This document shows, one piece after another, positions 36,553-48,174 of a stretch of DNA of 64,000 bases (the stretch's first letter is position 1; every line of letters starts with the position of its first letter). The DNA is from Margaritifera margaritifera (lineage: Eukaryota > Mollusca > Bivalvia > Unionida > Margaritiferidae). The notes under the pieces were generated by a model. That model worked only from the letters and a program-made list of their open reading frames with translations. It did not search any database and had not been told where the DNA came from. The translations under genes and the position numbers were made by a program. The stretch is from assembly GCA_029931535.1 (NCBI GenBank), contig JAQPZY010001517.1:3232001-3296000 (forward strand), given 5' to 3'.

Positions 36553-36756
36553 AGAACATTAGGGTCACAAAGGTAACATGATGCATTAGATAATTGTATA
36601 TATTTTTCAAAATCTTTTTAATCCAAATTACTTGACAAGTTAGTATTATGTTAGGTTGCTGGTCGATGTGAGTCAAGTGAATAATCTCTGACCTGATTGG
36701 GCCTCTTGTTATTTATTTTGTGTCCTTATCCTCTTATCCAGATTTGCTTGTATTTT

Positions 36757-36952
36757 ATGCTTTTTGAAATCATGTAATTTATGATACACTTTCAAAACAC
36801 TCTTGTGATTGGGCATATTTGACAGAGTCATGTCAATACTTTATTACTGTATTTATGCTTTTTGAGATCATGTAATTTATGATACACTGTCAAAACACTC
36901 TTGTGATTGGGCATATTTGACAGAGTCATGTCAATACTTTATTACTGTATTT
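36757..36952. repeat. 98-bp direct tandem duplication
   Basis: Two copies of a block starting ATGCTTTTTGAAATCATGTA and ending TGTCAATACTTTATTACTGT, differing at only a few positions. Recent by appearance. Confidence 0.97.
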
Positions 36953-37360
36953 ATACAATTATAAGCTCACATCACACTTGTACAAATATTTTGGCAAATA
37001 TTGACTAAGGGTATCTTTGCCTGACAATGACTCCGTACTTTTTGACAAATTCATAAGGCAGGCCTGCTATTCTTCTCCAAAAAAAATTACTGTGATGGAC
37101 AGTTTTGGATGGATATTGCATTTCACAATTATTATTATTTATTCTTTCCTTCCTTTCTTTTTCTCATTCTTTCTTTCTTTCTAAATCTCATGATCACATT
37201 ACATATTGGGAGCTTTTTGTTAATTACACTAGATGATGCTACTGTTATCAAACTTGCTTTTATTGTAAGAGTTACCTCCCCTAGTCTGTAATACACAGTA
37301 GGCACTGTTCTATTGACAGTTGAAATTTTTACTTCTTCGGTATCTTACATCATATATCAA

Positions 37361-37616
37361 TGGTTTTGTTTGGTTTTTTGTTGATTTGACACATTTTTCA
37401 GCACATGATAGGCTATACATTGCAGCCAGTATGTTTGGTGGAGGAAGAACCCGGGAAGACCCTGTGAAGAATCATCGACCCATGGGAAGCTACTGGCAAG
37501 CTTTCTCACATACCTGTGTTGGCCGAGCCCAAGACTTGAACCCATGTGGACAGAGGTGAGATGTCAGTGATCTGTAAAGGCAAGCACCTTAGACCACTCA
37601 GCCACCCAGGGCCCAC
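37361..37616 (-). mobile_element. tRNA(Leu/Ser)-derived SINE, full length with target-site duplication
   Basis: On the minus strand the head reads GGGTGGCTGAGTGGTCTAAG with an intact B-box (GGGTTCAAGTC), then the same body as the 34.9- and 42.1-kb copies, ending in an AACCAAACAAAACC-type tail. A perfect 14-bp target-site duplication, ACATCATATATCAA, flanks it at 37347-37360 and 37617-37630. Frames of 62-79 codons inside are shadows. Confidence 0.95.
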
Positions 37617-37630
37617 ACATCATATATCAA

Positions 37631-38149
37631 ATACATGTACAGAAATTGTTGCAAACATTAGTTTTGTTTTTTACTTCATAAATAATTTCACAAACATTTT
37701 TTGTGTAATACATACATTATCAGGGAATTTAGTCACACTGAAAACCTCATATCCATGACTTCAACATTAGATGTTTTTCTTAAAAGAATGATTTCTCTCT
37801 TGTTAAGGGTAATACAGGGTAACTGGTAATACTTACTGAGTTCAGTACTGACAAAGACACACTAAAATTGAAATGTTATGCTACTTTTTCCCGAAAATTG
37901 CCCTAGCACCATCTTAAGATCTTGTTTTAATATGTATACACTTACCATAAGGTGGATCATATGATACTATGGAGGCATTGTTTCCACATGAAAACTTGCA
38001 GTATTTCTCCCATGATAAGTCTAGGGGTCCACCTTGGAAATTTGTTAAAATGTGGGGTGATGGGCCTATCATTGGACAAGTCTTTCTTATTGAAATATTT
38101 TCTAAAATTTGGGGACAGGCTTATCATTAGATAAATACAGTAAGTTCTA
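37631..38149. other. Unannotated spacer
   Basis: No array, coding relic or RNA gene is recognised. GGGGTCCACCTTGGAAATTT and similar phrases begin to resemble the downstream GGTCA-type repeat. Confidence 0.5.
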
Positions 38150-39000
38150 AACTATATAAACTTTGTGGATGACTTGCACTTGTGGTAAGGAAAGAACCTA
38201 CTGATTTGGAGGTCAAAAGGTCAAAGGTAACAGTGATTGAAAAGAGAAGTTATTTCTACTTAATAACTTAAGTTCTGGACCATATACATGTACATCAACT
38301 AAATGGTATGCATGATGCTTGCACTTGTTTATAGGAAAAAAACTATATATTTTAGAAAAGGTCGAAGGTCATGGTCACAGTAATTAATTTTTTTAAAAAA
38401 AATTCCATTTTATACCTTAAGTTCTAGACCATGTACCTTGACCAAACGATGTGGCTGGGTTGCAATAAAACAAAATTATTTGGGGGTCAAGAGGTCAAAG
38501 GCGATGGTGATCCAAAAAGAACAACAGTTTCTGCATGAAAATTTTTGTTCTTAACCATATGCTTTACAAAAAGATGGCTTTAGCTTTGGGAAGGGAAGAA
38601 TAATTTGGGGGTGAAAGTGTCAAATGTCAAGGTCACCATTACACAAACAGTTACAAACCACACACCAGCTTTAGACTTTCTGGATGGATTACTGTTACAG
38701 CAATGAAGTCAGCTGTAGATGTTGGGGTCCAAAACTCAAAGGTCAAGGTCACACTGACCCAAAGAATAAAATTGATTTGTCCACGATAACTTGTTTTCTG
38801 CACCATTTCCTTTTTTAAGAAACTACATAAATGGTTTGCCCTTGGAGCAGGGAAGAAACTTTTTGCTTGCAGGGGTTAAAAATCAAAGTTATGGTCACTG
38901 TGACCCATCAGTCAATGTTGTCCTTAGTCAGTACATCTACAGTGTTTCTCATATATTAGGTCCCTGCATTGTAAATCTGTTGAAAAGTTGGGGGTAAGGG
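38150..39000 (+). repeat. Degenerate GGTCA-type tandem repeat, ~115-130-bp units
   Basis: Recurring order: AAGTTCTGGACCATATAC, a CCAAACGATGTGGC-like block, GGGAAGAAC, then AGGTCAAAGGTCAAGGTCAC and C(A/T)GTGACC-like ends. Units are old and length-variable. The block carries two perfect GGTCA-N3-TGACC palindromes (38747-38759 and 38893-38905). Related blocks lie at 35126-35715, 47230-47880, 58300-58640 and 63490-64000. Confidence 0.8.
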
Positions 39001-39111
39001 TGGGTTTATCAATAGATAAGGCTTTCTTGATTAAATATTTGCTAAAATATTTTGAAGGGGAGGGATGGATTTATCATCAAAAATATGGGCTTGTTATTGG
39101 GGAATGACAGT

Positions 39112-39806
39112 ACTATATATACACATACTACAAAACACAGGGTAGTGTTTAATGTACTGTTTATATATACATACTACAAAACACAGGGTAGTGTTTAATG
39201 TACTGTTCATATATACATACTACAAAACACAGGGTAGTGTTTAATGTACTGTTCATATATACATACTACAAAACACAGGGTAGTGTTTAATATACTGTTC
39301 ATATACACATACTACAAAACACAGGGTAGTGTTTAATGTATTGTTTATATATACATACTACAAAACACAGGGTAGTGTTTAATGTACTGTTCATATATAC
39401 ATACTACAAAACACAGGGTAGTGTTTAATATACTGTTCATATATACATACTACAAAACACAGGGTAGTGTTTAATGTACTGTTTATATATACATACTACA
39501 AAACACAGGGTAGTGTTTAATGTACTGTTCATATATACATACTACAAAACACAGGGTAGTGTTTAATGTACTGTTCATATACACATACTACAAAACACAG
39601 GGTAGTGTTTAATGTACTGTTCATATACACATACTACAAAACACAGGGTAGTGTTTAATGTACTGTTCATATACACATACTACAAAACACAGGGTAGTGT
39701 TTAATGTACTGTTCATATACACATACTACAAAACACAGGGTAGTGTTTAATGTATTGTTCATATACACATACTACAAAACACAGGGTAGTGTTTAATGTA
39801 CTGTTC
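39112..39806. repeat. 46-bp minisatellite, about 15 units
   Basis: The unit contains ATATATACATACTACAAAAC then ACAGGGTAGTGTTTAATGTA and CTGTTC. The ATATACAC variant clusters in the right third. Very homogeneous. Confidence 0.98.
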
Positions 39807-39941
39807 AAGGTACTCTTTATCTTCCTTATTTGTTTTTCTGTCAGCACTTTTTAAAAATACCACAACTGTTGAATTTGCATTAATATTTTTTCATAATTAA
39901 GAATTAATTTGTTCTCTGTATTTTTCTTGTATTTACATCCT

Positions 39942-40130
39942 GAAGTGTACTAAAAATATAATGTAAACTTGTGATCATTACCATATGTTGAAGTGTACTC
40001 AAAATATAATGTAAACATGTGATCATTACCATATGTTGAAGTGTACTAAAAATATAATGTAAACTTGTGATCATCACCATATGTTGAAGTGTACTAAAAA
40101 TATAATGTAAACTTGTGATCATTGTGAGAT
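39942..40130. repeat. 48-bp tandem repeat, 4 units
   Basis: GAAGTGTACTAAAAATATAA then TGTAAACTTGTGATCATTAC and CATATGTT. The 108-codon minus frame across it is a shadow. Confidence 0.96.
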
Positions 40131-40690
40131 ATGTTGGAATATGAAATTCTTGTGTAGATTGAGTTTTTCTAAGTGTAACTAAGAAGTATTGATGAAATAT
40201 AACTTTGTGGATATTAGATGTTTTGACCACTTGAAAATAAAGTAAGTAAAGTTTAAATGCACATTAAATATAAACTCTTGAAGGTATATTTCTAAGAAGT
40301 ATGTTTTCTTTAGAGTGTATATAATTTGGAGATAAATTGTCTTTTGACACAGTTCTTTATCTTTCCACTCAACATTGAACCTATGTTAGATTAAAATTTC
40401 TTTACAGAAAAAAGACTAAAATACATATATATATAGTTTGTAACTAGAAACCCTTTTATTGTAAATTTTTTTTTCTTTCAGAATTGTTTTATGTACAGAC
40501 GACCTTTCATTGTTACAGTAGGTTGGTTTCTGTATTTTGTGTGTATGTTCATAGTCTTTCTTCAAATATGTTTGCTCAGTTTAACTTTTGTGATTGACTT
40601 TTTTGCAGTTTTTAGCACACATGTATGAAGTACAGGACAACTAACTTATGTTATGACCCTGTAAGGATGAGGGTCAGCATACAGCAGTTG
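40131..40690. other. Unannotated spacer
   Basis: AT-rich. A TTTTTTTTTCTTTCAG tract at about 40468-40483 resembles a splice acceptor, but no coding frame follows convincingly. Confidence 0.5.
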
Positions 40691-40696
40691 TATACA

Positions 40697-41035
40697 GCAG
40701 GTTAAAGTTTGTGTTTAAGATTTGCTCCATGTAGAGAGCAGGTTAAAGTTTGTGTTTAAGGTTTGCTCCATGTAGAGAGCAGGTTAAAGTTTGTGTTTAA
40801 GGTTTGCTCCAATTAGAGAGCAGGTTAAAGTTTGTGTTTAAGGTTTGCTCCATGTAGAGAGCAGGTTAAAGTTTGTGTTTAAGGTTTGCTCCATGTAGAC
40901 AGCAGGTTAATGTTTGCATTAAAGGTTTGCTCTATGTAGACAGCAGGTTAAAGTTGGCATTTAAGGTTTGCTCCATGTAGACTGCAGGTTAAAGTTTGTG
41001 TTTAAGGTTTGCTCCATGTAGACAGGAAGTTTACA
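40697..41035. repeat. 41-bp minisatellite, about 8 units
   Basis: GCAGGTTAAAGTTTGTGTTT then AAGGTTTGCTCCATGTAGAGA. A stray diverged unit lies at about 41108-41155. Confidence 0.97.
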
Positions 41036-41159
41036 GCTTTGTTGGTTGCTTTTTATTCACTTTTACCATTTTTGGGGTTTGCAATTTGTAGTGAAATGTT
41101 TGAGGCTTAAGTTTGCATTAAGGTTTGCTATATGTAGATAGCAGGTAAATGTTTGTGTT

Positions 41160-41435
41160 GAATGTTTTTGTTATATTCATATGGAAAAACTGTACATTTA
41201 AATTTGGATTGATTAGAATTATGTGGATTGATTAGAATTTTTATCACAATTTATAGTGAAAAGAAAGGGAATCAGATTTTTATATTGCTCCATCAAATTA
41301 AGGTTTAAAACCATACCTGTGATATGTCTGTCACAGCATGAGAAACAATTTATAGCATTCCAGACAATCTCACAATCTCATTCCTGAGTTCCATTTCTCA
41401 CAGAATAATAAAATCCCTATGCTAAGAATTTTTCC
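41160..41435. other. Short unannotated spacer
   Basis: It contains a GGATTGATTAGAATT direct duplication near 41203-41238 and nothing else supported. Confidence 0.5.
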
Positions 41436-41439
41436 TATT

Positions 41440-42095
41440 GATATTTTGAGTTAAAAGTCCTAATGATATTTTGAGTTAAAAGTCCTAATTATATTTTGAA
41501 TTAAACGTATTAGTGATATTTTGAGTTAAAATGACTAATGATACTTTACATCAAAGTCCTAATGATATTCTGAATTAAAAATCCTAGTAATATTTTAATT
41601 TAAAAGTCCTAGTGATAGACTGAATTAAAAGTCCAATGATATTTTGAATTAAAAGTTCTAGTCATATTCTGAATTAAAAATCCTTGTGATATTTTGAATT
41701 GAAAGTCCTAGCGATATTTTGATTTAAAAGTTATTGTGATAGACTGAATAAAAGTCCTAATGATATTCTGAATTAAAAGTTTAATATTTTGAATTAAAAG
41801 TCCTAATGATATTCTGAATTAAAAGTCCTAGTGATATTTTGAATTGAAAGTCCTAGCGATATTTTGATTTAAAAGTTATTGTGATAGACTGAATAAAAGT
41901 CCTAATGATATTCTGAATTAAAAGTTTAATATTTTGAATTAAAAGTCCTAATGATATTCTGAATTAAAAGTCCTAGTGATATTTTGAATTGAAAGTCCTA
42001 GTGATATTTTGATTTAAAAGTCATTGTGATAGACTGAATAAAAAGTCCTAATGATATTTTGATTTAAAAGTCCTAGTGATATTTTGACTAAAATG
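41440..42095. repeat. 25-bp minisatellite, about 26 units, with a larger block duplication
   Basis: The unit is AATTAAAAGTCCTAATGATA plus TTTTG. Truncated units (AAAAGTTTAATATTTTG) and a GATAGACTGAATAAAAG variant recur together, showing that a block of roughly 180 bp (about 41700-41880 and 41860-42030) was duplicated within the array. Confidence 0.97.
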
Positions 42096-42109
42096 TCCAT
42101 ACCTTGCAG

Positions 42110-42365
42110 GGACCCTGGGTGGCCGAGTGGTCTAAGGCACTTGCCTTTACAGATCACTGACATCTCACCTCTGTTCTCGTGGGTTCGAGTCTCTGGCTCA
42201 GCTAATGTGGGTATGTGAGAAAGCTTGCCAGTAGCTTCCCGAGGGTCAGTGATTCTTCCCGTGCTTTTCTCTGGTTCTTCCTCCACCAAATATACTGGCC
42301 ACCATGTATAGCCTATCATGTGCTGAAAAATGGCGTTAAACCCATAACAACCAACCAACCAACCA
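42110..42365 (+). mobile_element. tRNA(Leu/Ser)-derived SINE, well-preserved copy
   Basis: The head GGTGGCCGAGTGGTCTAAGG is a near-perfect class II tRNA A-box region, and GGGTTCGAGTC is a near-perfect B-box. The body contains AAGCTTGCCAGTAGCTTCCC and ACTGGCCACCATGTATAGCC and ends GGCGTTAAACCC with a (CCAA)n tail. It sits directly against the end of the 25-bp array. CCATACCT on both sides may be a short target-site duplication. Frames of 62-127 codons overlapping it are shadows. Confidence 0.93.
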
Positions 42366-42464
42366 TACCTCACAAGTATGTTCATAATAAGTTGCATGTT
42401 TAAATAAAGCTATAGATGAAATAAAATTAGGATAAATTTAGTTATGATTGGATGATTGGGTACA

Positions 42465-42545
42465 TATTCCACATACTGGATGCATTTTCCACATACTGGG
42501 TGGATATTCCATCTACTGTGTGCATACTCCACATACTACATGTAC
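42465..42545. repeat. About 20-bp tandem repeat, 4 diverged units
   Basis: TATTCCACATACTGGATGCA-type units alternate with TTTTCCACATACTGGG and ATTCCATCTACTGTG. Confidence 0.85.
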
Positions 42546-42794
42546 CATGTGTTAAAAGTGATACAGTATGTATATGGATGACCCCAGGAAAAACTGAATC
42601 TCACAGAATTTACTGAAATTTCACAGAACATTTGGTTAAATCTCACACTCTGGCACTTTTAAATTATTGCATATATGTATATTTCACTTATATTTCATGC
42701 TTCATTATCTTGACTCAACGAAGTTATGTTTGAGCTCATTATCATATGGACTATTGAGTCTACAGGTACATGTATATACATATATATATTTATT

Positions 42795-43062
42795 GGTCAT
42801 GGTGAGTTGTAATCATGTAAATCCCCAATTAGACAGTGCTTTGTTCATATAGCCACATTCATCTACTTGTATTTACTGGAATTTGAATACAAAATACCAA
42901 GTTAATAGTGTCCCAAAGGACAAGTCATGCTGTTAGCAGGGTTTTATAATGAAGAACCTTTATTATAAAAAAAAAACAAAAAAAAAAACATGAATAAATA
43001 TATTGCCTAGCAAATTAGGAATTTACTTAGTAATCGGAACAAATTTGTGATGGTAAGATATT
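42795..43062 (+). mobile_element. Dispersed repeat family B, copy 2
   Basis: It starts with one unit resembling the 25-bp array at the window start (GGTCATGGTGAGTTGTAATC), then matches 2936-3200 through the GAATACAAAATACCAAGTTA block, TAGCAGGG, a poly-A-rich stretch and GGAACAAATTTG. It is followed directly by a different minisatellite (56 bp) from the one next to copy 1. Confidence 0.65.
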
Positions 43063-43515
43063 AAATGGTTGACATTGGTGTACAGGTGAGCTAAGCTTTT
43101 TTGACAGTTCTTGTTTTGAAATGGTTGACATTGGTGTACAGGTGAGCTAAGCTTTTTTGACAGTTCTTGTTTTGAAATGGTTGACATTGGTGTACAGGTA
43201 AGCTAAGCTTTTTTGACAGTTCTTGTTTTGAAATGGTTGGCATTGGTGTACGGGTGAGCTAATTTCTTCCAACAGCTCATTTTGAAATGGTTGGCATTGG
43301 TGTATAGGTTATCTAATCTCTTCTGACAGTTCTTGTTTTGAAATGGTTGGCATTGGTGTACAGGTGAGCTAATCTCTTCCAACAGCTCATTTTGAAATGG
43401 GGGTTGGTATTGGTGTACAGTTGAGCTAAGGTCTTCGGACAGTTCTTGTTTTGAAATGGTTGGCATTGGTGTACAGGTGAGCTAATCTCTTCAGACAGTT
43501 CTTGTTTTGAAATAT
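43063..43515. repeat. 56-bp minisatellite, about 8 units
   Basis: AAATGGTTGACATTGGTGTA, CAGGTGAGCTAAGCTTTTTT, then GACAGTTCTTGTTTTG. Alternate units replace the TTGACAGTTCTTGTT part with CCAACAGCTCA. The 87-codon minus frame is a shadow. Confidence 0.97.
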
Positions 43516-43647
43516 TGTATGCAAAGAGTCATACAATTATTGCTACTTATATGCCTGTGATAAGTTGGCTATTATGGTCATCTCTATCCATCTGTTAACT
43601 TTTCATACAATAACCTCAGTTCTGTTTCACATACCTTTACAGAACTT

Positions 43648-43902
43648 TTGCAGGTCAAATTCTGGAGTCTGGATTGTAAACTTTCAATTATCAGGAAGTG
43701 GAATGATTTCAAGCAAAACAAAGGAATTAGACTGGTGGAGGATGTGACCAGGATGAATACTGACATTATCAATAAATTAACCAAACATCAGGAGATTGAC
43801 AGTGTATGGTACTTTAATGGTTTTGTGTATGGTAAAAGCAAATCAGGAAAAAAGATGAAATTTGACATTTATGATGAAATTGATGAGAAAATTAGAATGT
43901 AA
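43648..43902 (+). pseudogene. LINE ORF1 C-terminal fragment (probable)
   Basis: An open frame of about 84 codons includes WNDFKQNKGIRLVEDVTRMN, then INKLTKHQEIDSVWYFNGF, and VYGKSKSGKKMKFDIYDEID. The E-D-x-T-x-x-N, (D/N)SVW-x-FNG-x-(V/I)-(F/Y)-x-K arrangement is what I associate with the C-terminus of ORF1 proteins in L1/Tx1-type animal LINEs. There is no in-frame ATG near its start, so it is 5' truncated. It lies ~0.8 kb upstream of the endonuclease relic in the same orientation, consistent with one element. It is also bounded by TTTTGCAG on the left and ends in ATGTAAGT, so an exon reading cannot be excluded. Confidence 0.5.
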
Positions 43903-44726
43903 GTGCAATTTGCAATTCTATGAACTCATGAAATTGGCCAAATAGGTATGTGGAACTTACATTTTGCTGCTCCCTTTTCTACTCAAATTTGTTAAATATT
44001 TTTTTAAATAAGTAATTTGTTTTGTGGGAATATTTTTTTAAATTTTATTTTGAAGGGGTGGCTATTTTTATTCTTTATTGGTTAATTCATTAATTCATTC
44101 TTTTGGTCAATTCAATCCTTCCTTCATCAGTTCTGTCATTAATCAATAGATTTATTATTGTCTCATCCATTGTGTCATATCTTTCCTTAATCAATTCACT
44201 CGCTAATTCATAAATCATTTTTCACTCATATACACATTTATTTACTCAGTTGTTTACTCATCATTTTCAACACTACTCATCCACAATAAATTTTCAGTCC
44301 CCCATCCTCACTCATTCATTCACTCACTCACCACATCCATGAATACTCTCATTCATACTTTCTTTTTCTCCTTTTTGCCCCCTTCTTTCATTTGTTCATT
44401 TGTAATGGATACTAATATTTTTCTGTACCTATTGGTTCACTAAACTGATTTAGCTCCGGAAAGGTCTGTCGGAGGTGCATGAGAGTTATCTCAGATGGAT
44501 TCGTTTCACTTGTTGTCTATTGTCCACTGTATAAATGTTAACTGCAGCCAAATCTACAGCATGTACTGTAACACCATGTATGGTTTTATGATAAATGTTT
44601 GTACTTTGTGTGAGTGTGAAAGCCATGTGTATGATAAATTCAAGGTGATAATTACTTCATATATTCTTGTACAAGAACATGTATATGTAAAATTTCTGCT
44701 GTTTTCATGGATAATAACATAAAAAT
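43903..44726. other. Spacer between ORF1-like and endonuclease relics
   Basis: Includes a degenerate ATTCATTCACTC-type pyrimidine-rich tract at about 44080-44400. The 75- and 114-codon frames around 44495-44898 are not recognisable. Confidence 0.5.
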
Positions 44727-45775
44727 TATATCTATGAATGTTAGATACTTGCAAGGTTCGGTCTTTAAATGAAGGGATATTTTCCATTGGATAAAACAAA
44801 AGAATGTATCTATAGTATGCTTGCAAGAAACTCATAGTACAAAGAATGGTGAAATATATTGGGATGCTGAATGGAGATACAAATGTATATTTGGCCACTG
44901 TTCTAGTAGTTGTGCTTAGGGTATCAATATTCTTTAGAAATACTTTTGAATTTGCGATTTATAGAGAAAGATGTGACAATCAAGGGAGATTTATTATTTT
45001 AGATATTACAATTAATGGCAACAGAATAACCCTCATGAATTTGTATGGTTATAATGATGATAATCCAAGCTTTTTTAGAAAGTTAAAGGAGGAGATTTTA
45101 GTTTTTGAGAACTCATCAATTATAATGGGTGGAGATTAAAATACTAATCAAGACTTAGATTTGGATACTTACAATATTTTACATGACCAACACCAACAGT
45201 CTAGAGCAGCAATTTAAGACCAGAAAAACAAATTGGAATTATTTGACCCCAGGTGAAATTCCAATCAAGACTTAAAGATGTATACCTGGAGGCAAAAATC
45301 TCCCTTGTAGCAAAGTAGATTAGATTATTTTCTTGTATCTGATGATATTCATATGAATACAGCTGATGCATGTATCTTACCAGGGTATAGGACTGATCAT
45401 GCAGCTATTGTTTTGAGTGTGGCTTTTTCAAAGTGTCCAAGGGAAAAGAATATTGGAAATTTAATGCCCAACTGTTGAGGAACATTGAATATACTGATTT
45501 GGTCAAAAAGTGTATAACTGTAAATGAATATGGGGATATAAAGAGGACTCTCTCCATGTTTCTTTTTATTGTAATGATCAAATGTTCTTTGAAATTTTGA
45601 AAATGAAAATTAGATCTGAAATTATATGTTATTCTATTAGGAAAACAAAAGAGAAACCAGAAAAATTAAAGGAAATTGAACAGGAAATAATAGAAATTCA
45701 TGGGGGGGCTGTTGGATAACATAGATGGGGAAACTCTGGAAAATTTAGAAAAAAAGAAGTTGAACAGAACTAAAT
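44727..45775 (+). pseudogene. L1/Tx1-like LINE ORF2, endonuclease domain and linker, frameshifted
   Basis: + translation gives an APE-type endonuclease. An N-V-R start near 44735 is followed by VCLQETHSTKNG (the catalytic Q-E-T-H motif), then GINILFRNTFEFAIY, RFIILDITINGNRITLMNLY and GYNDDNPSFF, and IIMGGD (the GDxN motif, here D then a stop in place of F/W, followed by N-T). Further on, QSR...DYFL- and G-x-RTDHAA-like pieces (near 45310-45410) complete the domain in other frames. A linker with EIEQEIIEIHG is followed by an abrupt junction near 45775, where the whole reverse transcriptase domain should begin but is missing. Confidence 0.82.
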
Positions 45776-46974
45776 CATGCATTATTTAAATTTGTATGGG
45801 GTGGTAAATAGAGAGAATTAAATGTGATATACTAGTATCCTGGAGAATGAGGGAGGGCTAAATATGATACACATTTATTCATTCATTAGGTATATTAAGA
45901 TAAGATGGGTTAAAAGATTGCTGGAAAATGAACATGGAGCATGGCAGAACTTAATCAATATTCAGAAATAAAAAAGATATTTGGAATTTAGGGAGAAGGA
46001 AATTAGAAGAATTTAGTAAGCTCATTAAAAACAGTTTTTGGAGAGATGTAATTTTAGCAGTATCTAATTGGAAAGAGGAACCGCAAAGTCCAAACGAATA
46101 TTTATCCGTAAGTATTTTAAATTTTGTTCCCCGTAGAATGTTCTATGTATACAAATCCTGGACAGAAGCTGGTATTGAAATTCTGAATGATTTAGTAGAT
46201 GATCACAGCTATTTAATACCTTTTGAAACGATAAAACAAAAAACTAGAGGCGATGATTTATACTTCTCCTTAATATCCAAAATTCCAAAATCATGGAAAG
46301 ATGCAATCAAAAACCATTTAGTACATAATAATTTTGATAAGCAGGAGGATAAAATAATGAACTTGCAAAAACAAAATTCACTAAAGTTTGTTTACAAAGA
46401 TCTTTTTAAAAAGGCAAAAAGGCGACACACTGCTAAGGAAGAAACTTGGATGCAAGTATTAAATAAAATTATTACTAGTGAGGAGCGGTCTGAGATTTAT
46501 AGCCGGGCGAAATTTTGTACTAAGGATACCAAGTTGATCTCTTTAAACTTTAAATTAATCCAAAGAATAATTGTTACTAATAATTTTTTGAAAAGAATAA
46601 ACATTTTAGATGACGACAGATGTACTTTCTGTAAGAGTGAGAACGAAAGTATTGAACATCTCTTCTATGATTGCAATATTACTTCAAAGTTTTGGTATTG
46701 TTTTATTAAACATTTTGCATCTTCTTGCCCAAATATTGTACATCTGTCCAAAAATTGTTTTTTTAAAAGTGAACAATTGGACAGTTTGTGTAATTTCTTG
46801 CTTATTTTGGCTAAATATTATATTTACACTTGCAGATTCAATATGCAAAATCCTTCTATTTATGCTTTTAAGCAAATAGTTGAAATGCATAACAAGATTG
46901 AAAAATACACTGCTAAGTTAAATAAAAAAGAGGACCAATTTTGTCAAAAATGGATCTCACTCATGAATATGTAA
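45776..46974 (+). pseudogene. L1/Tx1-like LINE ORF2 C-terminal region with an intact 278-codon frame
   Basis: Immediately after the deletion junction, LFKFVWGGK and NEGGLNM resemble the segment following the RT thumb in L1/Tx1 elements. From about 45960 the frame is open to 46974 without a stop; the first in-frame ATG is at 46138. Motifs include FWRDVILAVSNW, a NEYLSVSILNFVPRR block, FYVYKSWTEAGIEILNDLVD, and a zinc-knuckle CTFCKSENESIEHLFYDC (C-x2-C-x8-H-x4-C) about 160 codons in. This is the canonical ORF2 tail. It lacks the catalytic domain, so it is a fossil despite the open frame. The element's 3' end probably lies near 47.0-47.17 kb. Confidence 0.85.
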
Positions 46975-47229
46975 CTTGTGTAAGAATCCCTTCTCTTCTT
47001 GCAATTCATTATATTTATTTGGGTCTGGTTTGATGGTAAACAGGAACATAATACTGTAATATCACAAAGTCTATGTCACCTAGATGCTTTATACTTGTGT
47101 TTTTCTATTTAAATTGTGTATCTAAAGTGATTGTGTCCTATATGCATGTGTGTGTGTGTGTGTTTTCTTTTCTTTGTCTGTGCATTATATTTATTGTCAT
47201 TAGATTATCTGATATTTACCAGAAATGTT

Positions 47230-47880
47230 TGATTGTAAGGTGACCTTGGGATGGTGTTGCCCAACCCAGTGGTCAACCTATTATGGGGATAATAAAAAAA
47301 AAATGTGTGCAGGTGGCCTGCCCTATAGTAGATAAAGAACCATATTAATTTTGGAGTCAAAAGGTCAAAGGTCAAGGTCACTGTGACCACCCAGATCAAA
47401 TTGGTGTCCATGTAATAACCTGAGTTCTACTTTACATACCTTCACCAAACTTTGCAGGACACTTGCTCAGTAGGTGAAGAAGGATCTTATTGATTGGGTG
47501 GTGGTTATGGGGGAGTTAAAAAAAAATAATTTTGATTTTGGGGCCTGAAAGTCAAAGGTCAAGATATAATGCACTATGAAAGTAAAATTGTTTCCATGCA
47601 AACACCCGAGATCTACCAAACACACCTTTGCCAGAACATAGAGATATGTTACCCTTAATGATACCAAAAGTCTATTGATTTAATTTAACATCTGAAGGTC
47701 AAAGGTCAATTTGCAATCTGACTAAGGAAAATAAGTTTCTGAATAATTTCTTAAGTTTTACTAATTATACCTGATGAAACTTCACAGGTTGTTCTTGATG
47801 ATAAAAAGAAGAATGGTGATTTTAGTATAAAAAGTCAAGGTCACCAGGACTCTAAACAAGGCAGCAGGTGTATTATGTAC
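47230..47880 (+). repeat. Degenerate GGTCA-type repeat block
   Basis: Units include TTTGGAGTCAAAAGGTCAAA, CCTGAGTTCTACTTTACATA and ACCAAACTTTGCAGGAC. Perfect AGGTCA-A-AGGTCA direct repeats occur at 47362-47374 and 47696-47708. A perfect GGTCA-CTG-TGACC palindrome lies at 47376-47388. Confidence 0.8.
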
Positions 47881-48019
47881 CATTTGTAGTACCTGTGTTC
47901 AAGATTTTGTAGAAATAATTAGGAGCACACATTAGTGGTTATTTTTATGTCCACCCACAAATATGGAACAGGCATGTAATATTACCCTTATCCATCCATT
48001 ACATATGTCCATCCATCTG

Positions 48020-48174
48020 GTAGTAACCACAGTGGAGGTTGAGGCATTGGACTTGTGACCTGAAAGATTCAGGTTCGATTCCCACCATCAGATCAGCCTG
48101 GATGGATTTTACTTTACTTACCTTAGCATGATATAATGTTAAAGTGTTGCTGTACCATAAAACACCAAACCAAA
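48020..48174 (+). mobile_element. tRNA-derived SINE (second type) with target-site duplication
   Basis: The head carries GTTGAGGCATTGGACTTGTG (A-box region) and GGTTCGATTCCC (B-box). The body is short and the tail is AACACCAAACCAAA. The 11-bp CCATCCATCTG occurs at 48009-48019 and at 48175-48185, fitting a target-site duplication. Its 3' end is continuous with a long minisatellite. Confidence 0.85.

Noticed and set aside
42110..42200. tRNA-Leu/Ser gene on +
   Set aside because: The head is tRNA-derived, but the sequence runs into a SINE body shared with two other copies and lacks a 3' acceptor half.
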